This document shows, piece by piece, positions 16,993 to 25,197 of a DNA stretch of 64,000 bases (the first letter of the stretch is position 1; each line of letters begins with the position of its first letter). The position numbers were made by a program, and so were the translations under genes. The notes beneath the pieces were generated by a model. That model was not told the origin of the DNA and ran no database searches. It worked only from the letters and a program-made list of their open reading frames with translations. The DNA lies in NCBI GenBank assembly GCA_964406605.1, contig CAYOSF010000016.1, positions 10,746-74,745 of the forward strand, given 5' to 3'. Source of the DNA: CAYOSF01 sp964406605. Its GTDB lineage: Bacteria > Chloroflexota > Dehalococcoidia > DSTF01 > RBG-16-68-14.

Positions 16993-18573
16993 TCAGGAGG
17001 CAATCCCCAGGTGGGCGAGTACGCCGTCGATCTGTTCCCGCAACGATCGCGCCGTCTCCACGACCATGTGGCCGCCGACCGGCAACTCGTCCACCGGCTC
17101 CCGACGTTCCTGCTGGGCCTGATAGACCTCCCAGCGCCCGTCCGAAACGACCCGCTCGTCGCCCCGGCGTTCGCTCAGACGCTCCCAGACGAGCGCTTCG
17201 TCCGCCTCGCACTCCAGCGCCAGGAAGCGCGCGCCCGTCTCGACCGCCAGGCGCACCGCCGCCTCGCGATGCTGCTGTCGCAGGTAGGAGGCATCGAGGA
17301 TCACCGGTTTGGCCCGATCCAGCCAGGGGCGCGCCCCGTCCAGCAACGCTTGATAGGTCCGCTCCGTCACCTTCGGATCGTAGGTGCCGCTGTCGATGGG
17401 CTCGATGCGCGGCTCCGTCGGCTCGATGCCGAGCAGGCGCTTGCGGGCGACGTCGGAGGAGAGGATGACCGCGCCGAGTCGGGCCGCGAGCGCGTTCGCC
17501 AGGTAGCTCTTGCCGCTACCGGTGACTCCCACCGTGATGATGAGCGCGTGCGGCCTGCCCTGCGTGGCGTACGCGTGGGCCAGCTCGAAGTATTGCCGCG
17601 CCCCCTGCGCCGCCAGCTCCTTCTGGGCCTCATCGACCTCCGGCTGGTCGAGCTGGAAGCCGTCCACCTTGCCGCGGACGTAGGCCCGATAGCACTTGTA
17701 GAAGGGCAACACCAGCGGCAGCGTCGAATCGAGCGTTGCGCCAAGGTATCGTCCCATCAGCTCGTCCGAGAGGTCGTGCCTGCCGCGAAACTCCAGGTCC
17801 ATCGCCAGGAACGCGATGTCGGCGGCGACATCCGAGTAGCGGAACCGCTCGTTGAACTCGATGCAGTCGAAGATGCAGACGCCGTCGTCCTCGAAACAGA
17901 CGGCGTCGGCGCGCAGGTCACCGTGGCAGTCGCGGGCGCGGCCTTCGCGCACCCGTTGTTCGAACAGATCGGCATCGTCCTCGGCCGCCTCTTCGACGAA
18001 CGCCTGGATCTCCTGGAACTGTCGCTGGTGGACGGTACGACCGATGAACGGCTCGGTCTGCTGGAAGTTCTCGTGCCAGTTGTCTATGGCCGTCGCCAGC
18101 CCGCCGTAGCGGTCGATCTCGTCGCTGCGCTCCGACGAGGCGTGGAACTCGGCGATGCGCCGCGCGAGGACGGCGATGTGTTCGGGGGTGACGCCGTCGC
18201 GCTCGAGGAGTGGGGTCATCATGCCGTCATCCGGCAGGCGGCGCATCTTGACGGCATAGTCGACAATAGTACCTGCGCCATCCACCTTCGTCTCACCGTC
18301 ATCGTGAGCGACGGGCACGACGCCGAGATAGGTCCGCTCGCAGAGGCGTCGATTGAGCCGCACCTCCTCCTCACAGAAGTGCTGACGGCGCTCCAGCGTG
18401 CTGAAGTCGAGGAAACCCATGTCGACCGGCTTCTTCACCTTGTAGACGAAGTCCCCGGCGAAGAGCAGGTAGGAGATGTGCGTCTGCCCCAGGTCGATGC
18501 GGTCGACCGGGTGTGGATACGCCTCGGGCGAGAGCATCCCTTGGATGTGGGGCGGGAGCGTGGAGCGAGCCAT
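16993..18573 (-). CDS. Fusion of aminoglycoside-phosphotransferase-like domain and AAA/P-loop kinase domain
   Basis: A 526-residue two-domain protein. Residues 1-330 form a protein-kinase-like phosphotransferase: FAGDFVYKVKKPVDMGFLDFS near residue 38 and the catalytic loop ARDCHGDLRADAVCF with a following IFDCIEFNERFRYSDVAADIAF. The C-terminal part begins HALIITVGVTGSGKSYLANAL, a Walker A loop, followed by ILSSDVARKRL, as in gluconate-kinase-like P-loop kinases. ATG 18573 is chosen because homologous sequence begins there; the open frame continues upstream without similarity. Such fusions occur in many bacteria; their substrate is not known. Confidence 0.85.
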   Translation of the reverse strand: MARSTLPPHIQGMLSPEAYPHPVDRIDLGQTHISYLLFAGDFVYKVKKPVDMGFLDFSTLERRQHFCEEEVRLNRRLCERTYLGVVPVAHDDGETKVDGAGTIVDYAVKMRRLPDDGMMTPLLERDGVTPEHIAVLARRIAEFHASSERSDEIDRYGGLATAIDNWHENFQQTEPFIGRTVHQRQFQEIQAFVEEAAEDDADLFEQRVREGRARDCHGDLRADAVCFEDDGVCIFDCIEFNERFRYSDVAADIAFLAMDLEFRGRHDLSDELMGRYLGATLDSTLPLVLPFYKCYRAYVRGKVDGFQLDQPEVDEAQKELAAQGARQYFELAHAYATQGRPHALIITVGVTGSGKSYLANALAARLGAVILSSDVARKRLLGIEPTEPRIEPIDSGTYDPKVTERTYQALLDGARPWLDRAKPVILDASYLRQQHREAAVRLAVETGARFLALECEADEALVWERLSERRGDERVVSDGRWEVYQAQQERREPVDELPVGGHMVVETARSLREQIDGVLAHLGIAS

Positions 18574-18581
18574 CGGGCGGA

Positions 18582-19688
18582 TCAGCCGGGCACGTCCATC
18601 GGGGTCTTGAAGCCGTAGGGCTCGTAGGCGCCCAAGCAGATCAACTCGAAGGGGCCGTAGCCGACTTTGTCGCCGACACGGTACTCGCATACGGTCTCGG
18701 TCTGGACGAACACCCGCTCGACGGCCGCCGGGTCGGTCAAGTCCCATAGGTCTCCCTCGACCACCAGCGGCCCGTGATACTGTCCAGCGCGCCAGCCGGT
18801 CGTGTAAGCGTAGCCGGCGCCGGCCATGAAGAGCAGGCGCTGGGGCTTCATCTCGACGGTAATCTCGCTGCCGTCGGGCTCGGCGAGCGTCACCGTGCCG
18901 CCGTCGAAGACGCGGGTACCGGGCTTCATCTTGACGTCGTGGCGAAGGACGCGCAGGCGCTCCGGCTCCCGATTGGCTTCGTGCGGGAAGAGGCGAACCG
19001 CGATCTCGTGCCAGCGGCTGGCGTCGGCGTCCTCCGACACGCTGTAGACGATGGCCGAGTCCTCGAACTGGATGGGCGTCCAGTGCCAGTAGAAGCCGCG
19101 CATGCCGCCCGCGACGGGAGCGCTCGCGGGCTCTCGGTCGCCGACGGGACGGATGCCCCACGAGCGGTCCCGGGCGCCCCAGAAGGCATCCGGCGTCACG
19201 TCGTACTGCCTGTCCGCCACCGTGAGCGTGCCCGACCAGCGCCCGGACTGGGTCAATCGATGGTAGTCCATCACCGTGCGGTTGCCCTGGCGGCGCAGGA
19301 AGTGCGGCTCCTCAAAGGGAAACGTGATCCCCTCGAAAGTGAGGTCGAAATCAAGACCCCATTCGTTGGGCTCGCAGACGGTACGGAGCCGCTTGAGCCC
19401 TTCCAGCACCTCGACCTTGATCGGGCCGACCTCGGTGCGGGAACGGTCGTGGCCGAGCTCCCGCGAGGCGCGCACTACCCACTGCTGGTCGCCCTGCGTG
19501 GCGGTGGCGAAGGCGTCGATCACGCCGATGTTCGGGAAGACGCCCATCGCAATGACGAGGAACACCTCCCCCTTCAGGTCGTGCATGCTGAAGTAGTAGC
19601 GGTCGTAGAAATTGCGGTCGCTGCTGCCGACGTGGTCGATGACATCGGCGATCTGGTGGATGGGGTAGTCGTCAAACGGCGTCAGCAT
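18582..19688 (-). CDS. AttH/CrtC-like lipocalin-fold protein of unknown function
   Basis: A 368-residue protein rich in beta strands, with repeated aromatic signatures (DFDLTFEGITFPFEEPHF, YDVTPDAFWGARDRSWGIRPV, GFYWHWTPIQFEDSAIVYSV). This pattern recalls AttH and hydroxyneurosporene hydratase-like proteins, which have a double lipocalin barrel that binds hydrophobic ligands. There is no signal peptide. It ends 8 bases before the kinase fusion, so the two are probably co-transcribed. The assignment rests on general pattern only. Confidence 0.5.
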   Translation of the reverse strand: MLTPFDDYPIHQIADVIDHVGSSDRNFYDRYYFSMHDLKGEVFLVIAMGVFPNIGVIDAFATATQGDQQWVVRASRELGHDRSRTEVGPIKVEVLEGLKRLRTVCEPNEWGLDFDLTFEGITFPFEEPHFLRRQGNRTVMDYHRLTQSGRWSGTLTVADRQYDVTPDAFWGARDRSWGIRPVGDREPASAPVAGGMRGFYWHWTPIQFEDSAIVYSVSEDADASRWHEIAVRLFPHEANREPERLRVLRHDVKMKPGTRVFDGGTVTLAEPDGSEITVEMKPQRLLFMAGAGYAYTTGWRAGQYHGPLVVEGDLWDLTDPAAVERVFVQTETVCEYRVGDKVGYGPFELICLGAYEPYGFKTPMDVPG

Positions 19689-19721
19689 GTTCTCTTCCTG
19701 CGTATCGGCTCGCTCTTGACC

Positions 19722-19727
19722 ATTCTA
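19722..19727 (-). promoter_or_regulatory. -10 element (TAGAAT) for the minus-strand gene at 19688
   Basis: Read on the minus strand this is GGGC-TAGAAT-GG, 33 bases before ATG 19688. It shares the divergent gap with the plus-strand promoter at 19827. Confidence 0.4.
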
Positions 19728-19826
19728 GCCCGATGGGACGCATGAGGAGAAGGAGCGGGGTGACAACGAGGGGCTGGGGCAGGGCAGGAGCCGCCGTTGC
19801 CGGCAGCAAGCGCAGAGGAGGAGTGC

Positions 19827-19832
19827 TATACT
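19827..19832 (+). promoter_or_regulatory. Extended -10 promoter (TGCTATACT) of the SDR gene
   Basis: TG at 19824-19825 plus TATACT gives an extended -10. No good -35 is present. ATG 19862 is 29 bases downstream. Confidence 0.55.
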
Positions 19833-19861
19833 GTCGCGCCAAAGGACTGGGGGTACGGACC

Positions 19862-20728
19862 ATGCTGGACACCGGCCTGAAGGGCAAGGTCGCGCTCGTT
19901 ACTGGAGCGAACCACGGCATCGGCGCGGCGACGGCGAAGGCCCTCGCCGCCCAGGGCGCGGCCGTGTTCATCCACTACCTCCGCCTTGAGATGGAGGCAT
20001 CGGGCGACGCGAGCGTGCCGGGCGAGGCGATGTACCGCACCAGACAGGCGACAAGCGCCGACGAGGTGGTCGAGGCCATCCGCGGAAACGGTGGCCGGGC
20101 GGAGGCGTGGGAGGCCGACCTGTCCGACCCCGACGTCATCCCGGAGCTGTTCGACCGGGCCGAGGCCGCCTTCGGCCCCGTCGAGGTGCTGGTGAACAAC
20201 GCGGCGCACTGGGAGGCGGACAGCTTCCTGCCGCCGGATGCGGACCCGGTGAACCCGCACATGAAGCTGTGGACCGACGCGCGTGGGGGGATCACTGCCG
20301 GGACCCACGACCGCCACTTCGCGGTGAACAGCCGCGCCGTCGCGCTCATGATGGCCGAGTTCGCCCGCCGCCACGCGCAGCGAGGCGCCAGCTGGGGCCG
20401 GATCTTCAATATCAGCACGGACGGCGCGTCCGGCTTCTCGGGCGAGGTGTCCTACCAGGCGAGCAAGTACGCGCTGGAGTCCTACACGCGGGCGGCGGCG
20501 TGGGAGCTGGGCCAGTACGGCATCACCGTGAACATCGTCTCGCCGGGGCCGATCCAGACCGGCTACATCACGCCCGCGCTGGAGGAGCGGCTCGTGCGCG
20601 CTACTCCACTCGGACGCCTGGGCGAGCCCGAGGACGTGGCGGACGCCATCGTGCTGCTGGCATCGGAGCAGGCGCGCTGGATCACCGGCCAGCTCATCTA
20701 CGTCGGCGGCGGCCACCGGATGGTGTAG
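19862..20728 (+). CDS. Short-chain dehydrogenase/reductase
   Basis: A 288-residue NAD(P)-dependent oxidoreductase. The cofactor loop is TGANHGIGAATAKAL, the structural NNAAHW motif is near residue 115, and the catalytic residues are Ser in NISTDG, Tyr and Lys in SYQASKYALES. The C-terminus GQLIYVGGGH follows the pattern of FabG-like enzymes. An insertion (MEASGDASVPGEAMYRTRQ) follows the second strand. ATG 19862 begins just before the cofactor strand. Substrate unknown. Confidence 0.9.
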   Translation: MLDTGLKGKVALVTGANHGIGAATAKALAAQGAAVFIHYLRLEMEASGDASVPGEAMYRTRQATSADEVVEAIRGNGGRAEAWEADLSDPDVIPELFDRAEAAFGPVEVLVNNAAHWEADSFLPPDADPVNPHMKLWTDARGGITAGTHDRHFAVNSRAVALMMAEFARRHAQRGASWGRIFNISTDGASGFSGEVSYQASKYALESYTRAAAWELGQYGITVNIVSPGPIQTGYITPALEERLVRATPLGRLGEPEDVADAIVLLASEQARWITGQLIYVGGGHRMV

Positions 20729-20749
20729 CAGCGGGCTGCAGCAACGCAT

Positions 20750-20813
20750 CGTAGGTGAGGCCTCCCAGCCTCGCCAGCGGGTGGCATGCCGACCCTGGAA
20801 AGGCTCGCCTACG
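20750..20813. repeat. Imperfect inverted repeat (REP-like) between convergent genes
   Basis: CGTAGGTGAGGCCT (20750-20763) is nearly the reverse complement of AGGCTCGCCTACG (20801-20813), with one substitution and one extra base. The arms enclose 37 bases. It separates the SDR gene from the convergent methyltransferase-like gene. No T-run follows, so it is not a classical terminator; it looks like a dispersed repetitive element. Confidence 0.45.
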
Positions 20814-20854
20814 AGGTCTACGGATTTCGTCGGCGCGACGCCGCGCAGCCGCGG

Positions 20855-22033
20855 TTACCGGGCGCCGCGGTAGGCCTTCCCGAAGCGCTCCTGGTTCCAG
20901 CGGCGGCCTTCGTCAAGCATCGCCAGGTAGTTCTTCCTGGGGATGTAGTTGGCGGCGGTGTTGCCGGTGCCGAGACAGTAGCCGGTGCCTTTGGCGCCGC
21001 AGACCTCCAAGATCTGGCGGGTTCGGATGCGCACGTCCTCCTCCGTGCCGCGAGCGAGCACATCCATGTCGACGCCGCCGAGCAAGGCGATCTTGTCGCC
21101 CCAGCGCTCGTACGCCTCCTCGACGGGCACGATCTTGTCCTCGTACGAGTGCTTGGCATCGATGCCGACGTCGTCAATGAGCTCTTCCATCAGGGCGTAC
21201 ATGTTCCCGCAGGAGTGGAAGACGAGCAGCTTGCCCGCCTCGTGGGTGATCTCGGAGATTCTCTTGTAGTGGGGAAGGATGTAGCGGCGGAGAACGTCGG
21301 GCGAGACGAGCGTGCCGCTGAAGTAGCCGAGGTCGTCGCTCAGGAACACCATGTCGACGTTGTCCACGGAAGCGGCCTCGGCGCAGGCCTTCGTCGCGAG
21401 CTCGCCCACCCGCTGGCAGATGGCCTCGACCAGGTCGGGCTGATCGCGCAGCGCGAATGAGAAGGGCTGCAGCCCCATCAGCCAGGTGGAGTGCTCGAAG
21501 ATGCCGCCGTACAGAAACGCGGCCACCTTCATTCCGTCCGGCGCGATTGAGCCGACGTACTCCAGGATCGCCGGGCTCAGCTCCTCGGCCTTGGGCCAGG
21601 GATATGCCTCGAAGTCCTCCCAGCTCTGGATGGGACCGCCGGCCTCGTCCTGCCAGTAGCGCTGGCCGCCCGGCCAGTTCTTGGCGCCGGCGGTGTCATC
21701 AAGCGGCATGAGGGTGCGTGGGAGGCTGAAGCCGCTCACCATGAAGATATAGTCGTAGCCCACGTCGCGGCAGAAGCGCACGTACATGTCGAGCGACTTC
21801 AGCAGGCCGGGGCCGTCTTCCTCCGGGATCTCCGTCGTCGGCTCCTCGATGTAGCGGTGCAGGTCCACCGGGAACTTCTCGCCCAGGACCTCCTCCACCA
21901 TGCCGGGGTCGGCGAACAGCTCGAAGAGGGGTACGGGCCCCGGCGGCCCCTCGCGCAGGATGGTGCGCCGAAGGTTGTCGAAGTCGGGCTTGCGAGATAG
22001 CCCGGGTAGCTCGATAGAAGACTGCGGACTCAT
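20855..22033 (-). CDS. Uroporphyrinogen decarboxylase-family protein (MtaA-like methyltransferase group)
   Basis: A 392-residue protein of the URO-D fold. Besides true HemE this family includes corrinoid-linked methyltransferases such as MtaA. Typical features are IFMVSGFSLPRTLM, DDLGYFSGTLVSPDVLRRYILPHYKRI, KLLVFHSCGNMYALMEELID and LLGGVDMDVLARGT. The HSCGN and GGVD motifs match the methyltransferase branch, where His and Cys bind zinc. ATG 22033 has GGGAGG 8 bases upstream; the frame continues further but without similarity. With the MtaB homologue at 2287 it may belong to methyl transfer, though the genes are 18 kb apart. Confidence 0.78.
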   Translation of the reverse strand: MSPQSSIELPGLSRKPDFDNLRRTILREGPPGPVPLFELFADPGMVEEVLGEKFPVDLHRYIEEPTTEIPEEDGPGLLKSLDMYVRFCRDVGYDYIFMVSGFSLPRTLMPLDDTAGAKNWPGGQRYWQDEAGGPIQSWEDFEAYPWPKAEELSPAILEYVGSIAPDGMKVAAFLYGGIFEHSTWLMGLQPFSFALRDQPDLVEAICQRVGELATKACAEAASVDNVDMVFLSDDLGYFSGTLVSPDVLRRYILPHYKRISEITHEAGKLLVFHSCGNMYALMEELIDDVGIDAKHSYEDKIVPVEEAYERWGDKIALLGGVDMDVLARGTEEDVRIRTRQILEVCGAKGTGYCLGTGNTAANYIPRKNYLAMLDEGRRWNQERFGKAYRGAR

Positions 22034-22082
22034 GTCATCCTCCCGATTCGTGACTAGCGAGGGCATCTCGACCCTCCAGGCC

Positions 22083-22088
22083 ATTGTA
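22083..22088 (-). promoter_or_regulatory. -10 element (TACAAT) for the URO-D-family gene
   Basis: On the minus strand it reads GGC-TACAAT-GG, 49 bases before ATG 22033. No clear -35. Confidence 0.4.
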
Positions 22089-22138
22089 GCCGCACGTGGG
22101 GCCGGCGCAACCGCAGGGCTGGCGCCACCGGACGGTGT

Positions 22139-22202
22139 AGCTCGGTGGGGCAGCGCCTCGCGCAATCTGTAGCCGGGCCTGTGAAAGCCCACCCACCGAG
22201 CT
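22139..22202. repeat. 11-bp inverted repeat with internal hairpin
   Basis: AGCTCGGTGGG (22139-22149) and CCCACCGAGCT (22192-22202) are perfectly complementary. The 42-base interior can form a second stem GGGC/GCCC. The start superficially resembles a tRNA D-arm, but no anticodon or T-arm fits. Could be an operator or a structured RNA. Confidence 0.6.
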
Positions 22203-22257
22203 TGTCAGGCCGTCCCGCCAGCCTACCGAAAGTGCCCTCGCATTCGGCCACGTCGCA

Positions 22258-22277
22258 CGCCCTTCCGCGGAAGGGCG
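22258..22277. repeat. Perfect 20-base palindrome
   Basis: The sequence CGCCCTTCCGCGGAAGGGCG equals its own reverse complement. Its size and symmetry suit a dimeric DNA-binding protein. It lies between the two divergent promoters. Confidence 0.75.
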
Positions 22278-22464
22278 GCTCGCGGCCTCAGATACTCGAT
22301 TCGGGGGGACACCCCCCGAGCCCCCCGTCAAGGGGTTCCACCCCCTGCACCCTGGGCGCCGTGCCCGTCGCAACACGGTGTCGGGCAGCCCAGTCCATCA
22401 CCGCAAGAGGCACGCGGCAGGTGGGATCGGGTAAGCTATGTCCTGCACACGAAAGGAGCCTTCC

Positions 22465-23310
22465 ATGACCAGCGCAGCCGAGCCACGAGAGCACACCATC
22501 GAGGCGCGGGGCCTCAGCTTCCACTACGTCGAGTGGGGCGAGGCGGACGCGCCGCCCATCGTGACGATGCACGGCCTGAGCAGCACCTGCCGCATCTGGG
22601 ACACGTTCGCGCGGGCGTTCCAGGACCGATACCGCATCATCGCGCTCGACCAGCGCGGGCACGGCCAGACCTCGTGGCCACAGGAGCCGGACTACGGCAC
22701 CGACGATTTCGCGGGCGATCTGGAGGCGCTGATCGAGGCCTGGGGGCTGAACCCCGCCGTCCTCATCGGGCTCTCGATGGGCGGGATGAATGCCATCGCC
22801 TACGCCGCGCGACACCCGGACCGGGTCACGCACGTCATCCCCGTCGACATCCCGCCTTCGCTGCAGCGCGACCCGAACTCGCCCCAGCAGCAGTTCAGCA
22901 AGCGAGTCGCCGAGCAGGGCCACCCGACGTTCGAGGACCACGACGCGGCGCTCAAGTGGGCGCGGACGACGAACCAGACGACGCCGGACGCGGCGCTTAG
23001 GCACCGGCTGAGCCACCTGCTCAAGCAGCTCGACGACGGCAAATGGACGTTCCGCCACGATCCCCGCGTCGGATTCCACTGGAGCCCGACCGACCTCTGG
23101 GACGAGCTGCCCAAGATCCAGGCGCCTGTGCTCATCGTGCGGGGCGGGAAGTCCATGGTGCTGGCCGGGAAGACGGCGGACAAGATGCGGGACGCCTTCC
23201 CCAACGCCGAGCTGTTCACCTCCGGGGAGTCCGGCCACACCGTGCCGGAGGACACGCCGGACCTCTTCATCCAGGCGGTGGGGGAGTTCCTGAAGCGGAA
23301 TCCGGGCTAG
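22465..23310 (+). CDS. Alpha/beta-fold hydrolase
   Basis: A 281-residue hydrolase. The oxyanion region is TMHGLSSTC, the nucleophile elbow is GLSMGG (Ser near residue 104), the acid is probably the Asp of DLWDELPKI or a nearby residue, and the catalytic His is in GESGHTVPED. LDQRGHGQTSWP is a common feature of epoxide hydrolase and esterase relatives. I use ATG 22465, which has GAAAGGAG at the right distance, over ATG 22438, which overlaps the probable -10. Substrate unknown. The next gene converges 10 bases after its stop. Confidence 0.88.
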   Translation: MTSAAEPREHTIEARGLSFHYVEWGEADAPPIVTMHGLSSTCRIWDTFARAFQDRYRIIALDQRGHGQTSWPQEPDYGTDDFAGDLEALIEAWGLNPAVLIGLSMGGMNAIAYAARHPDRVTHVIPVDIPPSLQRDPNSPQQQFSKRVAEQGHPTFEDHDAALKWARTTNQTTPDAALRHRLSHLLKQLDDGKWTFRHDPRVGFHWSPTDLWDELPKIQAPVLIVRGGKSMVLAGKTADKMRDAFPNAELFTSGESGHTVPEDTPDLFIQAVGEFLKRNPG

Positions 23311-23320
23311 CGCGCCTCCA

Positions 23321-24190
23321 CTACTGGGTCAGCGCGCCCGCCTCCCACCAGACGGTCGCGACGGGAAGGCGGCCCCCGCCCAGGGCGAGGCTGCCGTCCT
23401 CCAACGGTTGCAGGCGGGCGCTGAGCGCGTCTCGTAGGCGCAAGAGGCGGTCCGGCGCCTGCACTACTGCCAGCGACTCGGCGAAGCGCTCCATCGCCTC
23501 GTCCAGGCTGCCGAACGTATGCGCCGACTCCAGCCACGCGACCTCCACGTTCGCTGGACAGCCCAACTGGTGGAGCACGTTCACGGCGTCGATGTAGGTC
23601 GGCTGGGGCCGGCGCGGCTCGCCGTGCACGGCCTCCCAGAGACCGGCCATGTCGAACGAGGGCTGGTGGCCCATGAGGTGGAGGAAGCAGAACCGTCGGG
23701 CATGGGCGTCCAGCGCCCGCAGAAACGACACGACGTCCTCGATGGGGTAGAGCACATGGGCGCAGATGACGATGTCGGCCGGCGGCAGATCGGCGGCCGC
23801 CTCCGGCCAGGCGCCCTCCACGGCCTCGACGTTGTCCAGCCCTGCCGCCGCCGCGTCCTCCCGAAGAAAACTCAGCATGGCGGCCGAAGGGTCGAGCGCC
23901 ACAACGCGAGCGGCGTGGGGCGCGAGCCGGAGCGTATGGCGGCCCGTGCCAGCGCCCACGTCCAGCACCGTGTCCTCGGGACGCAGGTGGCGGCGGACGC
24001 ACTCCAGGAACGGGTCCGGTCGCGTCGCCTCCCGACGCACGAACTTGCGGTAGCCCTCCGCTCTGCGCGCCCAGTAGTCGTCGGTGGTTCGGCCCTGGGC
24101 GGCGCAGGCGGCATCGTGCTGCTCGCGCCGGGCGGCGATGATGCGGTGCCAGCGGTCGACGTAGTCGATGGGCGCGGGGGTGTCAGCCAT
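23321..24190 (-). CDS. Class I SAM-dependent methyltransferase
   Basis: A 289-residue methyltransferase. The SAM motif is VLDVGAGTGRHTLRLAPHA, followed by VVALDPSAAMLSFLRED (motif II) and DIVICAHVLYPIED (motif IV region). The C-terminal half lacks any family mark I can name. The start overlaps the end of the class II aldolase by 8 bases, so the two are co-translated. The substrate is not predictable. Confidence 0.85.
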   Translation of the reverse strand: MADTPAPIDYVDRWHRIIAARREQHDAACAAQGRTTDDYWARRAEGYRKFVRREATRPDPFLECVRRHLRPEDTVLDVGAGTGRHTLRLAPHAARVVALDPSAAMLSFLREDAAAAGLDNVEAVEGAWPEAAADLPPADIVICAHVLYPIEDVVSFLRALDAHARRFCFLHLMGHQPSFDMAGLWEAVHGEPRRPQPTYIDAVNVLHQLGCPANVEVAWLESAHTFGSLDEAMERFAESLAVVQAPDRLLRLRDALSARLQPLEDGSLALGGGRLPVATVWWEAGALTQ

Positions 24191-24797
24191 CGGCGGACGG
24201 CAGGGGCCGGACCTCGCCCAGAAGGCGCGCGAGGGTGTAGACCTTCGCTATGCGCTCGACGAGCGCGACGACGATCAACGCCTCCTCGAGATCGCGACCC
24301 ACGCCGAGCGCGCCGTGGTTGCGGACCAGCACGGCCCGGCGGTCGCCCAGCGCCTCGACGATGCGACGGCCCAGCTCCTCTGTGCCGGGCGTGCCGTACT
24401 CGGCCAACCGCACCGGACCGCCGAGCAGCACCGGCTGCTCGTCCAGGATCAGCGGGACCTCCTGTCCCGCCACCGCCAGCGCGGTGGCGTAGAGCGAGTG
24501 GGTGTGGATCACCGCGCCGACGTCCGGCCGGGCACGATAGACGGCGAGGTGAGCCGGCGTCTCGGTCGAGGGCGCGCCGTCGCCCTCTACGACGGCGCCG
24601 TCCAGGTCGATGACCAGCACCTGCTCCGGGCGCAGCACTCGATAGGGCACCGCGCTGGGTGTGATGGCCAGCAGCTCGCGGCCGTCCGCGGGCGGCAGCC
24701 TGACGCTGACGTTACCGCTGGCGCCGGCCACGAGCCCTTCCGCCTCCAGGCGCCGGCAGGCATCGACGATGGCGGCGCGCGCGTCGTCCCAGGTCAT
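24183..24797 (-). CDS. Class II aldolase/adducin-family protein (fuculose-phosphate aldolase-like)
   Basis: A 204-residue zinc enzyme of the FucA/AraD fold. Substrate-binding GASGNVSVRLP, ITPSAVPY, acidic STETPAHLAVYRARPDVGAVIHTHSLYATALAV (His-x-His zinc ligands and the family's acid) and VLVRNHGALGVGRDLEEAL (third His) are all present. Such enzymes cleave or epimerise sugar phosphates. Its promoter is an extended -10 at 24836-24841. The downstream methyltransferase overlaps it. Confidence 0.87.
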   Translation of the reverse strand: MTWDDARAAIVDACRRLEAEGLVAGASGNVSVRLPPADGRELLAITPSAVPYRVLRPEQVLVIDLDGAVVEGDGAPSTETPAHLAVYRARPDVGAVIHTHSLYATALAVAGQEVPLILDEQPVLLGGPVRLAEYGTPGTEELGRRIVEALGDRRAVLVRNHGALGVGRDLEEALIVVALVERIAKVYTLARLLGEVRPLPSADG

Positions 24798-24835
24798 CGC
24801 CGCACCAGGAGCAGAGATCGGGATGTCACGGGCCT

Positions 24836-24841
24836 ACTATA
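24836..24841 (-). promoter_or_regulatory. Extended -10 promoter (TGCTATAGT) of the class II aldolase gene
   Basis: Minus strand: GG-TG-C-TATAGT-AGG, 38 bases before ATG 24797. It matches the TGn extended form seen at several other genes here. Confidence 0.55.
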
Positions 24842-24897
24842 GCACCTGAGGACGTCTGTACAGGTTGGCCGGAACGGTTCAAGAGACGGTTCGACGG

Positions 24898-24918
24898 ATC
24901 CTTCGAAAAGCTCAGGAT
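24898..24918. repeat. Short inverted repeat (REP-like)
   Basis: ATCCT (24898-24902) and AGGAT (24914-24918) flank TTCGAAAAGCTC-type sequence. The pattern resembles a short repeat that is dispersed in many bacterial genomes. Only one copy is in this window. Confidence 0.35.
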
Positions 24919-25094
24919 GAGTTCAGAGCGAGAGGCCCGTCGCCGCCGAGCACGTCGCAGCCACGAAATCCGTCGTGAATTCGTGCTGAAAACCTGTAAC
25001 ACATGGCCCCCTACGTGCGTTAGGAGTCAGGTAGCCCAAGAATGGGCCCGGTCCGTGTGACCCCGCCGGCACGGAGCGCCTCACAACTTAATAC

Positions 25095-25197
25095 GAGGCG
25101 CCGACAAAGGCAAACCCCTCGAAAGAGGGGGGCGCAATGCCACGGGCCTACCGCTCTACGCCAAGAGAGCTAGGGTCGCCGGGCTGCCGAATCGCCC
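25095..25197 (+). promoter_or_regulatory. Cyclic di-GMP-I (GEMM-I) riboswitch
   Basis: The conserved core is present in order: GGCAAACC at 25109-25116, a stem CCCTC-GAAA-GAGGG with the docking GNRA tetraloop (25121-25124), GCGCAATGCC (25132-25141), CGGGCCTA, a second stem CCTA-cc-GCTCT (25147-25157) pairing with AGAGC-TAGG (25166-25174) with the two-base bulge of the tetraloop receptor, then GCCGGGCTGCCG. The base before CAAAC is G (25110), the form that prefers c-di-GMP over cGAMP. One core base differs from the usual AAAGC (AATGC). P1 is probably GGCG (25097-25100) with CGCC (25193-25196). It precedes the sigma factor at 25304; whether ligand turns expression on or off is not clear. Confidence 0.88.

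Larger units (their letters stand above)
22034..22464. other. 431-base divergent gap, rich in palindromes
   Basis: It holds a minus-strand -10 (22083-22088), an 11-bp inverted repeat enclosing a smaller hairpin (22139-22202), a perfect 20-base palindrome (22258-22277), GGGGGG-ACA-CCCCCC (22303-22317), a possible plus-strand -10 TAAGCT (22432-22437), and AAAGGAG before ATG 22465. No gene is evident. Confidence 0.7.

Noticed and set aside
18574..19161. N-terminal extension of the kinase fusion
   Set aside because: The extra 196 codons overlap the AttH-like gene in another frame and resemble nothing; ATG 18573 fits the family.
22131..22203. Possible tRNA gene, from GTAGCTCGGTGGGGCAGCG
   Set aside because: Only the D-arm-like stretch fits. 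There is no anticodon stem or T-arm, and the sequence is better explained by an 11-bp inverted repeat.
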